Position numbers and translations under genes: made by a program
In this document: positions 15,957-17,508 of the stretch, piece after piece
Layout of the letters: each line of letters opens with the position of its first letter
Numbering within the stretch: position 1 is the first letter of the stretch
Notes under the pieces: generated by a model
The model's input: only the letters and a program-made list of their open reading frames with translations
Databases searched by the model: none
Told to the model about the DNA's origin: nothing
Assembly (NCBI GenBank): GCA_035507475.1
Contig: DATJOB010000453.1
Location: 1 to 17,508 of the forward strand
Length of the DNA: 17,508 nucleotides
Origin: DATARH01 sp035507475
Lineage (GTDB): Bacteria > Pseudomonadota > Alphaproteobacteria > ATCC43930 > CGMCC-115725
Reading direction: 5' to 3'

Positions 15957-17122
15957 CGACATCGACCGAAGGCCAAGCGCCGAACCCGATTGCGCGCCGG
16001 GTGCTCGGCGACCGGCGGCGCGGCGTCAAGGCGCCGAGCCGGCCGCTGCGCCAGCGGCTGCGCCTGCCCCTGATGCTCGCAGGGCCGATCGCGGTGCTGC
16101 TCGCCGGCGGCTGGTGGTACCTGACGAGCGGCCGCTACGTCTCGACCGACGACGCCTATATCCAAGCGGCGCGCACGATGATCAGCGCCGACATCGCCGG
16201 CCGGGTGATGACGGTCGAGGTCCACGACAACGAGCGCGTGACGAAGGGGCAGGTGCTCTACCGGCTCGATCCGGTGAGCTACCAGGCGGCGGTCAACGAT
16301 GCGAAAGCGCAGCTCGGCATCGCCCGGCTCCAGGTCGAGGCGCTGAAGGCGACCTATCAGCAGAAGATCGCCGACAACAGGGCGGCGCAGGAAACCCTCG
16401 ATTACGGGCAGCGCGAATACGACCGGCAGAAGAAGCTGCTGGCGTCGGGGGTCGCCTCGCAGGCGCAGTTCGACCAGGCTGCCAACACGCTCGAAGTGGC
16501 GCGCCAGAAGGTCGCCTCGACCCAGCACGACATCGGCAACGTGCTGGCCCAGCTCGGCGGCAACCCCGACATGCCGGTCGAGGAGCACCCGATGGTCCAG
16601 CGCGCCCAGGCGGTGCTCGACCAGCGCCTCATCGACCTCAAGGACACGGTGATCCGCGCCCCCGACGACGGCACGGTCACCAAGGTCGAGCAACTCCAGG
16701 TCGGCGACTACATCACCGCAGCGACGCCGGTCTTCTCGCTGATGTCGGACCGGCTGTGGGTCGAGGCCAATTTCAAGGAAACCGAGCTGACCAACATGCG
16801 CCCCGGCCAGGAAGCGACGGTCGAGGTCGATACCTATCCCGATGTCGAGTTTCACGCCAAGGTCGCCAGCCTCAGCCCCGGCACCGGGCTCACCTTCTCG
16901 CTGCTGCCGCCGGAGAACGCGACCGGCAACTGGGTCAAGGTGGTCCAGCGCCTGCCCGTGCGCCTGGCCCTCGAACAGGTGGATGCCGGAACGCCGCTCC
17001 ATGCGGGGCTCAGCGTGACGGTCGAGGTCGATACGCGCTACCGCCGCCCCTGGCTGGTGTGGGTGCAGCGCAATTACGACCGTTTCTTCGGATCGGCGCG
17101 AGCGGCCGAGACCAGCCAGTGA
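15953..17122 (+). CDS. Membrane fusion protein, EmrA/HlyD family, of a tripartite efflux pump
   Basis: 389 residues. A periplasmic adaptor that links an inner-membrane transporter to an outer-membrane channel. A basic N-terminus precedes one membrane span (about 38-57), then the EmrA hallmark 'YVSTDDAYIQA' (62-72), a biotinyl-lipoyl-like half ('ISADIAGRVMTVEVHDNERV'), a long alpha-helical hairpin (about 108-215) and the second lipoyl half ('VIRAPDDGTVTKVEQLQVGD'), followed by a beta-barrel part with 'VEANFKETELTNMRPGQ'. ATG 15953 overlaps the MarR stop, and its own stop overlaps the NodT-type gene (GTGA). The expected DHA2-type MFS (EmrB-like) partner is not in the window and probably lies downstream. 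Confidence 0.94.
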   Translation: MTTSTEGQAPNPIARRVLGDRRRGVKAPSRPLRQRLRLPLMLAGPIAVLLAGGWWYLTSGRYVSTDDAYIQAARTMISADIAGRVMTVEVHDNERVTKGQVLYRLDPVSYQAAVNDAKAQLGIARLQVEALKATYQQKIADNRAAQETLDYGQREYDRQKKLLASGVASQAQFDQAANTLEVARQKVASTQHDIGNVLAQLGGNPDMPVEEHPMVQRAQAVLDQRLIDLKDTVIRAPDDGTVTKVEQLQVGDYITAATPVFSLMSDRLWVEANFKETELTNMRPGQEATVEVDTYPDVEFHAKVASLSPGTGLTFSLLPPENATGNWVKVVQRLPVRLALEQVDAGTPLHAGLSVTVEVDTRYRRPWLVWVQRNYDRFFGSARAAETSQ

Positions 17123-17508
17123 CCGAGCGCCGCGTGGGGGGTGCGGCGCGCCGGCTCACGGTGCTCGCCGCAGCGGCAACGCTGTTGGCCGCCTGCAAGC
17201 AGGGGCCGAATTTTTTCTCGCCCGCGCCGCCCGCCGAGACCGCCTATACCGGCCCCGGCGATCCCGTTCCGCCGCCCGCCTCGGCATCGCCGCGCAAAGG
17301 CGGGCCGGCGCAGCGCGTCGCGATCGGCGCCAAGGTCAAGGACGAGTGGTGGTCGCTGTTCCGCTCGCCGCCGCTCGACCGCGTCGTACAGCAGGGCCTC
17401 GCCGACAGCCCGACGATCGCCCAGGCGACCGCGGTCCTCGCGCAAGGCCGCGAACAGACCTTGGCGGTCGCCGGCGGCCTGCTGCCGCAGGTCGATCTTT
17501 CGGCCGAG
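17119..17508 (+). CDS. Outer-membrane efflux lipoprotein, NodT/OprM-type (3' end outside window)
   Basis: 130 residues visible, from GTG 17119, which overlaps the upstream stop by four bases. The signal peptide ends in a lipobox, 'LLAAC' (22-26), so Cys26 would be lipidated. After a Pro/Ala-rich stretch comes 'DEWWSLFRSPPLDRVVQQGL' and 'DSPTIAQATAVLAQGREQTL', the opening of the first outer-membrane-efflux repeat shared by NodT, OprM and related channels. This supplies the outer-membrane exit for the EmrA-like adaptor. The linker between lipobox and 'WWSLF' (about residues 33-72) is longer than usual and low in complexity. A NodT-type channel beside an EmrA-type adaptor is common in alphaproteobacteria. 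Confidence 0.92.
   Translation, partial: MTERRVGGAARRLTVLAAAATLLAACKQGPNFFSPAPPAETAYTGPGDPVPPPASASPRKGGPAQRVAIGAKVKDEWWSLFRSPPLDRVVQQGLADSPTIAQATAVLAQGREQTLAVAGGLLPQVDLSAE

Overview
The window is very GC-rich (roughly two thirds or more G+C), densely packed, and coded almost entirely in the high-GC3 pattern of an alphaproteobacterial chromosome. The gene families point to Hyphomicrobiales or Rhodospirillales-like relatives: a fused two-domain peptide-type ABC ATPase, a CPTAC small protein, a YqjD/ElaB-like anchored protein, a form II CoxL-like dehydrogenase subunit and an amidohydrolase_2 protein. This placement is inference from gene content. No rRNA, tRNA, CRISPR array, insertion sequence or phage gene was seen, and no gene-free stretch exceeds about 215 bases.

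Left half (1-7639, + strand): one long, probably polycistronic unit. It begins with the 3' end of a MurG/GT28-like glycosyltransferase, followed by a NodB-type polysaccharide deacetylase, a small PH-like membrane protein, and a complete oligopeptide-type ABC importer (fused double ATPase, periplasmic binding protein, two permeases). From 230 on, nearly every junction is a 1- or 4-base start/stop overlap. The exception is a 73-base gap with hairpins between the binding protein and the first permease.

Middle (7641-10388): a metallo-beta-lactamase-fold hydrolase runs on the minus strand, converging on the last permease with one base between the stops. Divergent to it is a 65-residue CPTAC small protein; their shared ~215-base upstream region holds an AT-rich palindrome and a CtrA-like site. 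A two-gene minus-strand unit follows: an alpha/beta hydrolase, then a crotonase-family protein that lacks one of the two canonical glutamates. Its leader carries a perfect 17-bp tandem duplication that includes the ribosome-binding site.

Right (10578-17508): a lone molybdopterin-binding large subunit (form II CoxL type) is coupled to a secreted protein of unknown function. A small membrane-anchored DUF883-like protein (minus) is divergent from an amidohydrolase, with a perfect 14-bp palindrome between them. Last comes an efflux operon: MarR regulator, EmrA/HlyD membrane fusion protein and a NodT-type outer-membrane lipoprotein that runs off the window; an inner-membrane pump gene is expected next.

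No clearly unprecedented system is visible. The most unusual items are the glycan-gene/ABC-importer fusion operon, the orphan CoxL-like gene with its secreted partner, the duplicated ribosome-binding site and the compact palindromes in the divergent regions.
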